Positions 9,446 through 18,793 of a stretch of 64,000 bases of DNA are shown here, in pieces. Source of the DNA: Mesorhizobium sp. J8. GTDB lineage: Bacteria > Pseudomonadota > Alphaproteobacteria > Rhizobiales > Rhizobiaceae. Position numbers and translations under genes: made by a program. The notes below the pieces were generated by a model. It had not been told where the DNA came from. It saw nothing but the letters and a program-made list of their open reading frames with translations, and ran no database searches. Each line of letters starts with the position of its first letter. Within the stretch, counting starts at the first letter, position 1. Where the stretch lies: the NCBI RefSeq assembly GCF_016591715.1, contig NZ_AP024109.1, positions 1,488,001 to 1,552,000 of the forward strand. The letters are read 5' to 3'.

Positions 9446-9461
9446 TGTTCGTTACGTCACA
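9446..9461. promoter_or_regulatory. NifA upstream activator site for nifB
   Basis: The sequence TGTTCGTTACGTCACA fits TGT-N10-ACA exactly. It lies about 60 bp upstream of the nifB sigma54 -24 box. A near-match half site, TGT-N10-ACT, follows at about 9465-9480. Confidence 0.75.
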
Positions 9462-9564
9462 ATTTGTCGGGCTTCCGACTTGAACAGGCGAGTGGCGTCT
9501 CAAAGGCACCATGTCTCATTCATACAGAGCGAGAAGACCCTGACGTTCGACGACGCAGTTGGGT

Positions 9565-11322
9565 TCAGAACTTCTTCACCTCGATGCCATGCCGACGCAA
9601 GGCATAGCCCACTTGCCGCGGCGTGAGGCCGAGGATACGACCAGCCTTGGCTTGAACCCAGCCGGCCTTCTGCATCGCGTCGATCAGCCGGTCGCGATCG
9701 GTCACACGCATGCCTGTTGGGCGCCAAGACGCATCGTTCGGACCGTGGCCATTGACGGGCACCACCTCACCCTCGGAGGCGCCGATGGGCTTTGCCTGCA
9801 GTGGCGATGCAACCGGCATCCTGTTGTGGCCGAACTCATCGCTGGCACTGCTGCCTCTCGAACGGTCGGCGCCTTTCCAAAGGAGGGAGGATAGGCACTG
9901 GCTATTTTGGCAGGCGAAATCTGAAGTGGAGACGGTGCTTGAACGCGCAAGCGTGGCCGTCCTTCGCACGCAGTTTTCAAGCTCACGAACATTACCGGGG
10001 AAGTAGCATTGCGAGATCAGGTCAAGCGCCGACGGCGCGAAAGCGAGCTCGCGGTGGTTCTCCAAATTGAATCGCTCGAGGAAGGCCTTCGCAAGGCGTG
10101 GAATATCGCCGGGTCGCTCTCTGAGCGGGGGCAGCATGATTGGCACCACATTGATGCGATAGTAAAGGTCCGCCCTGAATTCTCCGTTCACGACAGCCGT
10201 CTCGAGGTCCTTGTTGGTGGCGCATATCAGCCGGACGTCAACCGTTAGCGTCCTGGTGCCGCCGACGCGCTCCAACTCGCCTTCCTGCAAGACGCGCAAC
10301 AGCTTAGCTTGAAAGGCAGGCGAAATCTCGCCGATCTCATCAAGGAGCAGGGTTCCGCCATTTGCCAATTCGAAACGGCCGGCGCGCTGCGAGACAGCCC
10401 CGGTGAAGGCGCCCTTCTCATGCCCAAACAGCTCCGACTCCAGAACGCTTTCAGGCAGCGCGGCGCAGTTCAGTTTGACGAAAGCCTTCTTACTGCGCGG
10501 CGAGAGCTTATGGATGGCCTGTGCAAAGAATTCCTTGCCGGTGCCGCTTTCACCCCGCAACAGCACGGTGGAGTTGGTCTTTGCGACGACCTTGACGGTT
10601 TCAAGCACCTGCTTGAGCGCGGGACTTTCCCCGATGATGCCGTCGATTTTGATATGCGAATTCCGGGCAGGGCGGGTTCCCTGCTCGTCGAGCGATTTCT
10701 CCGGTCTGCGTTGCTCCTCGACAAGCCGCTGACGATCTGTGCCCAGAAGGCGGTGCAGGCGGATGGTCCGGCCGACAAGGTTGGCGACCATCGTCAGGAA
10801 GCGTACGTCTTCCTCGCAACGCGTGCTGGCGCCGTCCCCGACACGATCGATCGACAACGTACCGAGGATTTCATCCTCACCCTCTACTGGCACGCCGATA
10901 AAGGTAACCGGCACGGTGGCGGCGCTTGAAGCTTTTTGAAAGTCTGCCTGAAATAGTTCCGACTTGCTGACATCGTGTATGACGAGCGGCGCCCCCGTGG
11001 CGACGATCCGGTCTACCACGGCCTGCGGTATGACGCGGCTCTGAGCTGATTGAGGCGCGTGGTTGCTGCCGGCATTTGCGGCAATCTCCGGCTTTCCGTC
11101 CGCGTCCAGGACGACCATTGCTGCCCGACGCATTTGCACAAACGAGGAGAGAATGTTCACCACATTGGCAAGTGTGATCTCCAGCCGCGTGGGGGCGGTG
11201 AGGATCTCAGATATCTCGTAGATTCCCCTGAGCGGGATGTTCGCCCCGTTCATGGTTTTGATCGGTGGCCAGGTGTTGCGAAACCCTGTCTCATCCACCC
11301 GATCCCGCATTACTTGAGCCAT
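9565..11322 (-). CDS. nifA: NifA, sigma54-dependent activator of nif and fix genes
   Basis: The domains run in order: an N-terminal GAF domain (about 35-190), an AAA+ domain (about 225-460) with Walker A GESGTGKE at 257-264 and the sigma54-contacting GAFTGA loop at 304-309, and a C-terminal Fis-type helix-turn-helix (QAKAGRILGLTPRQVGYAL). The cysteines at 439, 451, 471 and 476 give the spacing C-X11-C-X19-C-X4-C. This is the metal- and oxygen-sensing motif of rhizobial NifA proteins, so the activator should work only at low oxygen. A GAGGTG ribosome-binding site precedes the start. The gene follows fixABCX on the same strand and is probably transcribed at least partly with it. Confidence 0.97.
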   Translation of the reverse strand: MAQVMRDRVDETGFRNTWPPIKTMNGANIPLRGIYEISEILTAPTRLEITLANVVNILSSFVQMRRAAMVVLDADGKPEIAANAGSNHAPQSAQSRVIPQAVVDRIVATGAPLVIHDVSKSELFQADFQKASSAATVPVTFIGVPVEGEDEILGTLSIDRVGDGASTRCEEDVRFLTMVANLVGRTIRLHRLLGTDRQRLVEEQRRPEKSLDEQGTRPARNSHIKIDGIIGESPALKQVLETVKVVAKTNSTVLLRGESGTGKEFFAQAIHKLSPRSKKAFVKLNCAALPESVLESELFGHEKGAFTGAVSQRAGRFELANGGTLLLDEIGEISPAFQAKLLRVLQEGELERVGGTRTLTVDVRLICATNKDLETAVVNGEFRADLYYRINVVPIMLPPLRERPGDIPRLAKAFLERFNLENHRELAFAPSALDLISQCYFPGNVRELENCVRRTATLARSSTVSTSDFACQNSQCLSSLLWKGADRSRGSSASDEFGHNRMPVASPLQAKPIGASEGEVVPVNGHGPNDASWRPTGMRVTDRDRLIDAMQKAGWVQAKAGRILGLTPRQVGYALRRHGIEVKKF

Positions 11323-11490
11323 GAAAACACCTCAGGGGCTGCAGGGGTGCTCCTCCCAAAGCGCCTTCCTATTTTTCGAGTCGCGAGACCCCAGTATTAA
11401 CGAGCCCCCGTTCAATTGCAAATTGTCAGGCTGCAATTGCGGCAACTGCAGGTGACGGCACGCTGTGGCAACGTCGCGAGCGGGCGCAGG

Positions 11491-11784
11491 TCATCCGAAC
11501 TTGAAGAGGACGCCGAAGCCGCCGCGCGGATAATTCCACTCGATCTCACCACTTGCTTCGCACAGTACCCGGCAGGTGCCGCACTCCATGCAGCCGTCGG
11601 CGGTGATCTCCACTTGGCCCTTGTCGTTCAATTCATAACATTGGGCCGGGCAGACGCGGGTCAACGCGCGCAGGTTGGCGCTCGGCTTCTCGTGCGGTCG
11701 CACTTTGATATGCGCGCGTCCCGAATCGACCAGATAGCGGTTCTGGAAGAGCTTCTCCTCAATACGCGACGCTGCGATCGTCAT
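11491..11784 (-). CDS. fixX: FixX ferredoxin-like protein
   Basis: This 97-residue ferredoxin has the motifs CPAQCYEL and [19 protein letters not shown]. FixX carries [4Fe-4S] clusters and works with FixABC, the electron-bifurcating flavoprotein complex that reduces ferredoxin for nitrogenase. An AGGAGAG ribosome-binding site precedes the ATG. It lies 12 bp after fixC and is the last gene of fixABCX. Confidence 0.95.
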   Translation of the reverse strand: MTIAASRIEEKLFQNRYLVDSGRAHIKVRPHEKPSANLRALTRVCPAQCYELNDKGQVEITADGCMECGTCRVLCEASGEIEWNYPRGGFGVLFKFG

Positions 11785-11796
11785 CTCGTCTCTCCT

Positions 11797-13104
11797 TTAG
11801 CGCCAGGCGAACACCAGACGGACCGCGTCGCTCAGCAGCCCCCAGCGCGAACGCGCCTTGATGAAGGCAGCAGTGCTCGCCTTTTCCTTATCGATCTTAG
11901 GGGTGCCGTCGACCCGCATGAAGTTCTGAGCCGCCTGTGACATCAACTGCGGGTAGGTCGTGAAGAAATTTCGGGAATTGGTGTGGAGCAGAGCCGGCAG
12001 GTCCTTGTATTTCTTCAGGTCTTTGATCACAAAGGAGTTGTCCAGCATGATCTTATATAGGACAAGGTTCTGCCTGGTCATTGGACGCATGCGGCTCTTG
12101 AGCTGCATGATCGCTTCGGCGGCGATGCGCCCGGAGGTCATCGCGAGGTTGGAACCCTCGCGGTGAACGGCGTTATTCAATTGCGCGGCATCGCCGACCA
12201 CCACCCAACCGTCGCCAAACAGCTGCGGAATCGCCTTGTAGCCGCCTTCGGGAATGAGATGCGCGGCATACTCTTTCACTTCCGAGCCGGCGATCAGCGG
12301 CCGGATCGAAGGATGGCTCTTTAACGCATCGAGAAGGACGTATGGGCTCTCCATCGTCGCAGCGAAATCCGAAACGAGGCAGCCGATGCCAAGCGAAATC
12401 GATTCCTTGTTGGTGTAAACGAAGCCGAGCCCGGCCATGCCGCGGGAGATTGTACCAACGGCCTCGATCACGCAGCCTTCACCGGCCTTGAGGCCGAACC
12501 GCTGCTCGATGACCTCTTCAGGCAGGAAATGCATTTCCTTGACGGCGAGCGCCACGGATTTCGGCTTCGGCATTTCGCGAAGCCCGGCCCGTGTGCCAAG
12601 CAGCCCGGACACACCTTCTGCGAGAACGACAACGTCCGCGAAAATCTCTCCGCCGGTCCGGTCGGTGCGGACGCCGACCACCTTGTCCTTGGCATCGCGG
12701 ATGAGTTCCGTCACAGTCGTCTCGCACAGAACCGTCGCGCCGGCTTCGCGCACCTTACGCGAAAACCATTTGTCGAACTGGGCGCGGATGATCGTATAGC
12801 GGTTCGGCTTGGCCTCATTGAAGTCGTCCGACCGGTAATGAATCCCGGTGTGGGATGTGTCGTCCATCACCCAAAGCCGCTGTTCAACCAAATGCCGCTC
12901 GAGAGGCGCATCGTCCCGGAAGTCCGGGATGATCTTCTCCAGCATGTTCGCGTACATGATTGCACCCTGAACATTCTTGGAGCCCGCATATTCACCCCGC
13001 TCCAACTGCAGCACCTTCAGGCCGTGGCTTGCCATGGTGTAAGCAGCAGCGTTGCCGGACATACCAGCCCCAACAACAATAGCGTCGAATTTTTCTTCGA
13101 TCAT
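11797..13104 (-). CDS. fixC: FixC, FAD-dependent quinone-side oxidoreductase
   Basis: The N-terminus has the FAD-binding fold [16 protein letters not shown], and the whole protein resembles ETF-ubiquinone oxidoreductase. FixC accepts electrons from FixAB and passes them to quinone during bifurcation. The start was set at 13104 ([12 protein letters not shown]) because AGGG lies 8 bases upstream and this matches the usual ~435-residue length. An in-frame ATG 21 bp earlier would overlap the fixB stop. The membrane-anchoring C-terminus is typical of the family. Confidence 0.95.
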   Translation of the reverse strand: MIEEKFDAIVVGAGMSGNAAAYTMASHGLKVLQLERGEYAGSKNVQGAIMYANMLEKIIPDFRDDAPLERHLVEQRLWVMDDTSHTGIHYRSDDFNEAKPNRYTIIRAQFDKWFSRKVREAGATVLCETTVTELIRDAKDKVVGVRTDRTGGEIFADVVVLAEGVSGLLGTRAGLREMPKPKSVALAVKEMHFLPEEVIEQRFGLKAGEGCVIEAVGTISRGMAGLGFVYTNKESISLGIGCLVSDFAATMESPYVLLDALKSHPSIRPLIAGSEVKEYAAHLIPEGGYKAIPQLFGDGWVVVGDAAQLNNAVHREGSNLAMTSGRIAAEAIMQLKSRMRPMTRQNLVLYKIMLDNSFVIKDLKKYKDLPALLHTNSRNFFTTYPQLMSQAAQNFMRVDGTPKIDKEKASTAAFIKARSRWGLLSDAVRLVFAWR

Positions 13105-13114
13105 GACCAGATCC

Positions 13115-14224
13115 CTAGCTCGCAAGCTTATCGCGACTGTGGGGCGACAGGCGCCGCGTGAAGGCTTCCGTCAGTGCAGGCAGGAAGCGGATCGCGTCGG
13201 TGACGATCCCGAGATGGGCAAAATCGAAAATCGGCGCCTTTGGGTCGGTGTTGATGGCAACGATCAGATCCGCTCCTTCGACGCCAACCCGGTGCTGGAT
13301 GGCGCCGGAAATTCCGGCCGCTATGTAAAGCTTCGGCCGGATGGTCTTGCCGGTTTGGCCGATCTGCCGATCAGCCGAAAGCCAGCCCTTCTGGACCAAT
13401 GGGCGCGAACAGCCATGCTCGGCGCCAATTGCTCGCGCGAGATCCTTCACAAGCTGCAGGTTTTCCGCCCCGCCTAGGCCGAGTCCCCCCGCAACCACAA
13501 CGTCGGCATAGGCAAGATTTGCCTTTGCCGACTGGCTGTCGGGCAGGAAGCCGAGGACTTTGGTAACGATCTCCTCCTCGGCCATCGACAGCTTGTGCTT
13601 GATAACACGCCCGATCGGCGTATCAGCCCGCTGTGGCATGGCCATGACCCGCGGTCGCACCGTCGCCATCTGCGGCCGGTAATTGAGTGTATAGATCGTG
13701 CACAACAAGGAACCACCGAAAGTCGGACGGGTCGCGGCGAGCGAACCATCGGCATCGACATCGAGTTCGGTGCAATCTGCCGTGAGCCCTGTCTTCAAGG
13801 TCGTCGCCACCGAACCGGCAAGATCCCTGCCGAGTGTGGTCGCCCCGAGAAGCAGAATTTCGGGTTTGTAGGTATCGACCAGCTCGGTCATCGCCTTGGT
13901 AAAAGGCTCGTTCCGATAATCGACAAGGATCGGCGCCTCGACGATGTAGACAAGATCGGCGCCGTAAGCGAAGGCTTCGGCCACCGCAGACTGCGTGGTC
14001 TCTCCCGGGGGGCCGAGCACAATCCCCGCAAGCGCGACGCCAAGCTTGTCGGCGAGCTTGCGGCCTTCGCCGAGCAGTTCGAATGATACGGGATGGACCT
14101 GGCCGCGCTCGAGCTCGATAAATACCCAGACGTGGCGGTAGTCTTTGAAATGCTCGGGCAGTTCCTTCTTTGTGCCGGCACGGCCGGCGTTAGGGCGAGG
14201 GGCTTCTCGATTCGCGTTCGACAT
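13115..14224 (-). CDS. fixB: FixB, ETF alpha-like flavoprotein
   Basis: FixB is the alpha subunit of the bifurcating electron-transfer flavoprotein. The C-terminal FAD domain shows [18 protein letters not shown] followed by [18 protein letters not shown], the classic ETF-alpha signature. The 369-residue length is normal. A GGAGAG ribosome-binding site lies a few bases before the ATG. The gene is 15 bp from fixA and 10 bp from fixC. Confidence 0.96.
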   Translation of the reverse strand: MSNANREAPRPNAGRAGTKKELPEHFKDYRHVWVFIELERGQVHPVSFELLGEGRKLADKLGVALAGIVLGPPGETTQSAVAEAFAYGADLVYIVEAPILVDYRNEPFTKAMTELVDTYKPEILLLGATTLGRDLAGSVATTLKTGLTADCTELDVDADGSLAATRPTFGGSLLCTIYTLNYRPQMATVRPRVMAMPQRADTPIGRVIKHKLSMAEEEIVTKVLGFLPDSQSAKANLAYADVVVAGGLGLGGAENLQLVKDLARAIGAEHGCSRPLVQKGWLSADRQIGQTGKTIRPKLYIAAGISGAIQHRVGVEGADLIVAINTDPKAPIFDFAHLGIVTDAIRFLPALTEAFTRRLSPHSRDKLAS

Positions 14225-14239
14225 CGTCTCTCCTTGCCG

Positions 14240-15091
14240 TCACGCGCCGCCGTTGAAGGCGAGCTCCTGTTCTAGCGCTGGCTGGCGGGTTAGAATTGCG
14301 CCGATGAGTTCGTCAGCGAGATCGCGCAAGGTCATCTCGGCGGTCTCGATGAGCGCTGCTTTTTCCGCTCGCGCAGTCGGGGCGAAGACGCGCTTGACGA
14401 CCGTCGGCGAACCGCGCAGGCCGCATCTGGTGAGATCATCAATGCCGGCGTCGGCCGCACTCCATTTCAAGACCTGACTGCGCGCGGCGCACAGCGCGTC
14501 CTCGAGCGAGCCGCGACGGATCTCGTTGGTTCCTTCCAGCATGGTGATGAGACAAGGCAGCCTGCTCTTCAGCATCTGCGTGCCGCCCTCACAGCGGCGC
14601 TCGACCTTGATCTCGCGCGCATCGAGATCAACGGAAGGAATCTTCGCGACATAGGTGAGTTGCAACAGATCGAGGCGCTTGGCGATGCCGGGCCCGACCT
14701 GGGCGGTGTCGCCATCGATGGTCTGCTTGCCGGTGAAGACGATGTCTGGCGCTCCGAACGTCTCGCCGACCTTCGCGATCGCCTGGGAAAGAGCGAAGGA
14801 GGTCGCCAGTGTGTCGGAGCCGGCAAAATAGCGGTCGGTCAGCAGAACCGCGCGGTCGGCGCCGTAACCGAGCGCCTTGCGCAGCGCGTCCTCTGCCATG
14901 GGCGGCCCCATCGTGAGCACGGTGACCTCGCCGCCGTAAGCGTCGCGCAGGCTGAGTGCTTGTTCGAGGGCGAATAGGTCGTAAGGGTTGATGATGGTCG
15001 GCACACCCTGGCGCATGATCGTGTTCGTCACGGGATGGACCCGTATCTGTGCCGAGTCTGGCACCTGCTTGATGCAGACTACGATGTGCAT
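14240..15091 (-). CDS. fixA: FixA, ETF beta-like flavoprotein
   Basis: FixA is the beta subunit of the electron-bifurcating FixABCX complex. It starts MHIVVCIKQVPDSAQI and contains the family segment FTGKQTIDGDTAQVGPGIA. I chose the ATG at 15091, preceded by GGAGAG at about 8 bases; a longer frame upstream would run through the promoter itself. It is the first gene of fixABCX and lies about 45 bp downstream of a sigma54 promoter. Confidence 0.96.
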   Translation of the reverse strand: MHIVVCIKQVPDSAQIRVHPVTNTIMRQGVPTIINPYDLFALEQALSLRDAYGGEVTVLTMGPPMAEDALRKALGYGADRAVLLTDRYFAGSDTLATSFALSQAIAKVGETFGAPDIVFTGKQTIDGDTAQVGPGIAKRLDLLQLTYVAKIPSVDLDAREIKVERRCEGGTQMLKSRLPCLITMLEGTNEIRRGSLEDALCAARSQVLKWSAADAGIDDLTRCGLRGSPTVVKRVFAPTARAEKAALIETAEMTLRDLADELIGAILTRQPALEQELAFNGGA

Positions 15092-15147
15092 TGGCGATCT
15101 CTCCGGGCTTCTGTCGGGATACGGACCTGGCAATCGACTTCGTTGGC

Positions 15148-15163
15148 AGCATCTTTCGTGCCA
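15148..15163 (-). promoter_or_regulatory. Sigma54 promoter of fixABCX
   Basis: On the minus strand the site reads TGGCACGAAAGATGCT, with GG and GC separated by exactly ten bases. Transcription would begin near 15137, giving a short leader before fixA. Confidence 0.85.
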
Positions 15164-15235
15164 ACTGTTTTGCGTCCTCCTATTCCTGAAGATTTGTTCG
15201 GTTCCTTCTAACCGCGCGTTCATGGTGACCGGATT

Positions 15236-15251
15236 TGTCGGCTTCTCGACA
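15236..15251. promoter_or_regulatory. NifA upstream activator site for fixABCX
   Basis: The sequence TGTCGGCTTCTCGACA fits TGT-N10-ACA. It lies about 80 bp upstream of the fixA -24 box, a normal distance for NifA acting through looping. Confidence 0.8.
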
Positions 15252-15276
15252 TTGTCACGTCTCAACCATGTCGCAT

Positions 15277-15657
15277 TCATTCTGTTGGGAACCGCTTTAG
15301 TACGGACTCCAACGGGACGAAGGTGCGGCCCGGCGTGGCGGGCTTTTTCGGATCGTGGTCCTTGAGCACCTTGAAGATCCGGTGCGTGAGCGGCGAGGAA
15401 GTCGCGAAGTCCTCATAGGCGCGTTCAAGCGTGGCGCGCACCCGCGCGGCGACCACCTGGTCGGGCAGATCGGATAAATCTTCTTCGGCAAGGTATTGGC
15501 CCACGCGCTTCATGATGTGAAGCCGGGAGACATTTAGTACCTTCGGATCGTAGGAAACCCCAAGGAGCGCGAAGAACTCCTCCGCGGCCGACAAGCCCTT
15601 AAGTCGCGCGAGAATGTCGGTAACGTCGATGGGGCGGCTGTCAGCGGAACAATTCAT
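15277..15657 (-). CDS. nifW: NifW, nitrogenase stabilising/protective protein
   Basis: The product contains LKGLSAAEEFFALLGVSYD and LNVSRLHIMKRVGQYL, the NifW family core. NifW associates with the NifDK protein during maturation and helps protect it from oxygen. I set the start at 15657, six bases after an AGGGAG ribosome-binding site, and its ATG overlaps the nifV stop (ATGA). A longer frame to 15750 would run into nifV and has no support. The fixA activator site lies just beyond its 3' end. Confidence 0.95.
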   Translation of the reverse strand: MNCSADSRPIDVTDILARLKGLSAAEEFFALLGVSYDPKVLNVSRLHIMKRVGQYLAEEDLSDLPDQVVAARVRATLERAYEDFATSSPLTHRIFKVLKDHDPKKPATPGRTFVPLESVLKRFPTE

Positions 15658-16862
15658 CGCATTCTCCCTGATCGGACAACCGTCGTGTCGGCGCGTTCGT
15701 CGACCAGCTGACCTGGACCGGCGAGATTTGCGAGCCGTGCCTCGCTGCACATTCCATCGTGGAGCTCGACCAGTTGGCTTGCTGTCACGACCGATTTGGT
15801 CTCAGCCGCCTTGCGGCGGACGCGAGCAACCATCGCGGCTGCCAGGTCCGGGTCGAGATCGCGACCGCTTTCGCTCAGCACACGGGCAATCGCGGTGGCG
15901 CCGGAATGCTTACCGATGACGATACGCTGGCAGCGGCCTACGAGTGTCGGGTCGAGCCCCTGGTAGGCGTGCGAGTCCTTCAGCAGCCCTGCGACGTGAG
16001 TGCCGGATTCGTGGGTGAAAACATCTGCGCCGACGACGGGCTTACTCGCGGCAGTCTGCCGGCGCGCGGCCCAGGCCACCTGGGCGGCGAGATCGGGCAA
16101 TGCGGTCAGCTCGATGCCGGTATCCGCGCCGTCGATGACGGCCATCGCGGCCGCCACTTCTTCCAGAGCGGCATTGCCCGCACGCTCGCCGAGCCCAAGC
16201 ACGGTGACGGAGGCATGGCGCGCGCCTGCGCGGATTGCAGCCAACGTGTTGGCGCCAGCAAGGCCGAGATCGTTGTGCGCATGAAATTCGAGGTCGATTT
16301 CGGACTTCGCCACGAGCTGGGCGACGAGTTCGAAAGTCGAAAACGGGTCGAGAATGCCGACCGTATCGGCCAGCCTGACGCGGCTCGCGCCAGCGCGCGC
16401 CGCCGTTTCGATCACGCGGGCAAGATGATCCCCATCCGCCCGCGAGGCATCCTCGCAGCCCACAGCGACGAAGAAGCCGGCAGCGACTGCCCGCTTCACC
16501 ATATCCTCGATGAGCTGGAGCGCTCCCGCCTGATCGAGGCCGAGTTTGGCGGCAAGTTGGATGTCGGATGCAGGCAGCGACAGATTGACGGCCTCGACGC
16601 CGCTCTCGATCGCTGCGTCGAGATCCCGCGCCTTCATCCGGCACCAGGCCATGAGCCGAACTGGGAGACGCCTTGCGACCGCGGCGCGAATTGTTTCGAT
16701 CTCCTCGGTGCCCATGATCGGCGTGCCGATCTCGATCTCTGGAACGCCGGCGGCCGCGAGGGACTCGGCGAGCTCCAGCTTTTCCGCCGTCGTAAAGGCG
16801 ACACCGGGCGCCTGCTCGCCGTCGCGCAAGGTCGTGTCGTTGAGAAAGACATCACGGCTCAT
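15654..16862 (-). CDS. nifV: NifV, homocitrate synthase
   Basis: NifV condenses acetyl-CoA with 2-oxoglutarate to make homocitrate, the organic ligand of FeMo-cofactor. The N-terminus FLNDTTLRDGEQAPGVAF is the acyltransferase signature of the isopropylmalate/homocitrate synthase family. The metal-binding HAHNDLGLA motif and GERAGNAALEE follow. The start at 16862 (MSRDVFLND) fits the family; an in-frame ATG at 16895 overlaps nifS. Many rhizobia lack nifV and take homocitrate from the plant; Mesorhizobium lineages often keep it. Confidence 0.95.
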   Translation of the reverse strand: MSRDVFLNDTTLRDGEQAPGVAFTTAEKLELAESLAAAGVPEIEIGTPIMGTEEIETIRAAVARRLPVRLMAWCRMKARDLDAAIESGVEAVNLSLPASDIQLAAKLGLDQAGALQLIEDMVKRAVAAGFFVAVGCEDASRADGDHLARVIETAARAGASRVRLADTVGILDPFSTFELVAQLVAKSEIDLEFHAHNDLGLAGANTLAAIRAGARHASVTVLGLGERAGNAALEEVAAAMAVIDGADTGIELTALPDLAAQVAWAARRQTAASKPVVGADVFTHESGTHVAGLLKDSHAYQGLDPTLVGRCQRIVIGKHSGATAIARVLSESGRDLDPDLAAAMVARVRRKAAETKSVVTASQLVELHDGMCSEARLANLAGPGQLVDERADTTVVRSGRMR

Positions 16863-18076
16863 GAATGGCAGCCTGTTCTGCTGCCGCTTAGGCATAGACC
16901 GGATCGAGCCTCTTCAGGACTTCGCCCACGCGACCCACAAGGGGGAGAGCCACGTAGCTTCTCCACGATTGCGGGCATGACCTGAAGCACCCGGTCGACG
17001 TCCGCTTCGCTGTTGTCGCGCGCAAACGAGAAGCGGACCGCCCCGTGTGGCGATTTCATCGCGCTGAGAACATGGCTTGGTTCCATTGAGCCGGAGGTGC
17101 AGGCCGAGCCGGAGGAACAGGCTATGCCCAGGCGGCTCAGCAGATGTGGGATGCCATCGCTTTCGGTATGTTCAAAGGAGATGTTTGCGGTGTTTGGCAA
17201 CCGCTCCACGGGATCGCCCGTGACATAGGTGTTTGGGATACTCTGGAGGATGCCGTCCTCCAGGCGATCGCGCAGCGATTTTACCCGTGTGGCCGTGTCT
17301 TCCATGAATTTTAAGGCGAGTTCGGCTGCCATGCCGAGCCCGACTATGCCGGGTGTGTTCTCGGTGCCGGCACGCCGGTCGCGCTGTTGGTGTCCGCCCT
17401 TGATCATCGAGCTGAAATGCACGCCACGCTTTATCCAAAGTGCGCCGATCCCTTTGGGGCCATGAAGCTTGTGAGCCGAGAGCGACAGCATGTCGATAGC
17501 GGTCGATTTCAGGTCCATGGGAAGTTTGCCAACCGCCTGCACCGCATCGGTGTGGAAAAGTGCGCCGCTTTCCTTGGCCAACTCGGCAAGCCTGGCCACG
17601 GGAAAGATCGTACCGGTCTCGTTGTTCGCCCACATTATCGAGACGATCGCCACGTGGGGAGTCAGCGCTGCCTTGTAGGCGTCGAGGTCAAGCCGGCCGC
17701 TACGATCCACCGGGATCCTGTGGACCTTGAGGCGGCGAGTCTGCTCAAGATGCGCGCACAGCGTCAGCACGGCGGGATGCTCGACCGCGGAGGTCACGAT
17801 CTCGGTTCGGTTGGGCGTGGCCTCAAGCGCCGAAAGAATTGCCGCGTTGTCGCTTTCTGTCCCACCCGAGGTGAAGATGATCTCATCGTCGAACTGCGCG
17901 CCGATCAGCGCTTGCAACTGCCGCCTCGCCTTTTTCATCGCCGCACAAACTGAGTCGCCAAAAGCGTGCGCAGACGAAGGGTTGCCGAATTGATCCGTAA
18001 GGAACGGCAACATCGATTTCACAACGTCTGGATCGACCCGTGTCGTTGCGTTGTTGTCGAGGTAGACAGGCCTCAT
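16859..18076 (-). CDS. nifS: NifS cysteine desulfurase, with a frameshifted C-terminus
   Basis: NifS is a PLP enzyme that takes sulfur from cysteine for nitrogenase FeS clusters. The PLP lysine lies in LSAHKLHGPKG and the active-site cysteine in GSACTSGS. After about residue 368 the tail becomes arginine- and serine-rich and unlike the family. One base earlier or later in the C run at 16941-16945 (minus strand), the frame instead reads LVGRVGEVLKRLDPVYA and stops at 16888, which is the usual NifS ending. The gene therefore carries a one-base indel, real or a sequence error, that alters only the last residues. The catalytic core is intact. Confidence 0.92.
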   Translation of the reverse strand: MRPVYLDNNATTRVDPDVVKSMLPFLTDQFGNPSSAHAFGDSVCAAMKKARRQLQALIGAQFDDEIIFTSGGTESDNAAILSALEATPNRTEIVTSAVEHPAVLTLCAHLEQTRRLKVHRIPVDRSGRLDLDAYKAALTPHVAIVSIMWANNETGTIFPVARLAELAKESGALFHTDAVQAVGKLPMDLKSTAIDMLSLSAHKLHGPKGIGALWIKRGVHFSSMIKGGHQQRDRRAGTENTPGIVGLGMAAELALKFMEDTATRVKSLRDRLEDGILQSIPNTYVTGDPVERLPNTANISFEHTESDGIPHLLSRLGIACSSGSACTSGSMEPSHVLSAMKSPHGAVRFSFARDNSEADVDRVLQVMPAIVEKLRGSPPCGSRGRSPEEARSGLCLSGSRTGCHS

Positions 18077-18091
18077 GCCTAAGGTCCTCAG

Positions 18092-18412
18092 TCAGCTGAA
18101 GGACTTGCCGCAGCCGCACTTCTCGCGCGCGTTGGGGTTGTCGAAGACAAAGCCGGACGAATCGAGCCCGGTGACGAAATCGACGGTCATGCCGGCGACA
18201 TGCGGTTGGGAGTCTGCGTCCACAAACAGCTTGACCCCGTCTGTCTCGGTGATCACATCGCCCTCGCGCGAGACACTCTCCAGGCCCATTATGTATTTAA
18301 AGCCGGCGCAGCCGCCGGTCTGGACCATAATGCGAAAGCCCTCCGCCGGCTCGCTGGCGCGGGAAAGAGCGGTCTTGACGGCGGCTACAGCGTTGTCGGT
18401 GAGCGTGATCAT
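18092..18412 (-). CDS. IscA/HesB-type FeS carrier linked to nif (IscN-like)
   Basis: This A-type carrier of about 106 residues has the three conserved cysteines in TGGCAGFKY and in the C-terminal CGCGKSFS. Such proteins carry iron or FeS clusters to client proteins, here probably for nitrogenase with NifS as sulfur source. The start at 18412 (MITLTDNAVAAVK) follows GAGGAG by about 8 bases. It is the first gene of the unit iscA-type - nifS - nifV - nifW and lies about 45 bp after a sigma54 promoter. I recall equivalents called iscN in Rhizobium etli and y4vC in strain NGR234. Confidence 0.9.
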   Translation of the reverse strand: MITLTDNAVAAVKTALSRASEPAEGFRIMVQTGGCAGFKYIMGLESVSREGDVITETDGVKLFVDADSQPHVAGMTVDFVTGLDSSGFVFDNPNAREKCGCGKSFS

Positions 18413-18455
18413 GGCGAGATTCTCCTCAGTCCGTGACGATCTTTGCGGGTCACGT

Positions 18456-18471
18456 CGCACGAACCGTGCCA
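18456..18471 (-). promoter_or_regulatory. Sigma54 promoter of the iscA-type/nifS/nifV/nifW unit
   Basis: On the minus strand the site is TGGCACGGTTCGTGCG, with GG and GC ten bases apart. It points towards the iscA-type gene and lies about 45 bp before its ATG. Confidence 0.8.
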
Positions 18472-18575
18472 AAGGAAAGAACCGCTTCAACACGGCGCGA
18501 TCCCTCTAGAACCGCTATCAATCTTGCGGGCCATTGCAGAAAGCACGTCGGGCAACCGACACGTACTGTCGGGTT

Positions 18576-18591
18576 TGTCGAGTACGTCACA
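18576..18591. promoter_or_regulatory. NifA site shared by two divergent promoters
   Basis: The sequence TGTCGAGTACGTCACA fits TGT-N10-ACA. It sits about 110 bp upstream of the minus-strand promoter at 18456-18471 and about 95 bp upstream of the plus-strand promoter at 18680. Because the site is palindromic, it could serve both. Confidence 0.75.
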
Positions 18592-18679
18592 TAAAGTGTC
18601 CGGCCCGGCTCTCACTGAAATCTCACGTAAATCAATGACGAGTGTGGAGAACATTTTTTCCGCGCTTGTTCAGGCGAAT

Positions 18680-18694
18680 TGGCACGACTTTTGA
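18680..18694 (+). promoter_or_regulatory. nifH-type sigma54 promoter copy
   Basis: The site reads TGGCACGACTTTTGA, close to TGGCACGAGTCTTGA before nifH at 40436. Both have GA in place of GC at -12. Sequence similarity to the nifH leader continues to the start codon and six codons beyond it. Confidence 0.75.
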
Positions 18695-18793
18695 AACGCC
18701 TATTGGCGATGCGGCGAGAAATGCCGAGACGACAATCATGCTGCCCTCGCGATCGATGAGACAAACCAAGGAAAGCGAAGCAAGGAAAGCAAC

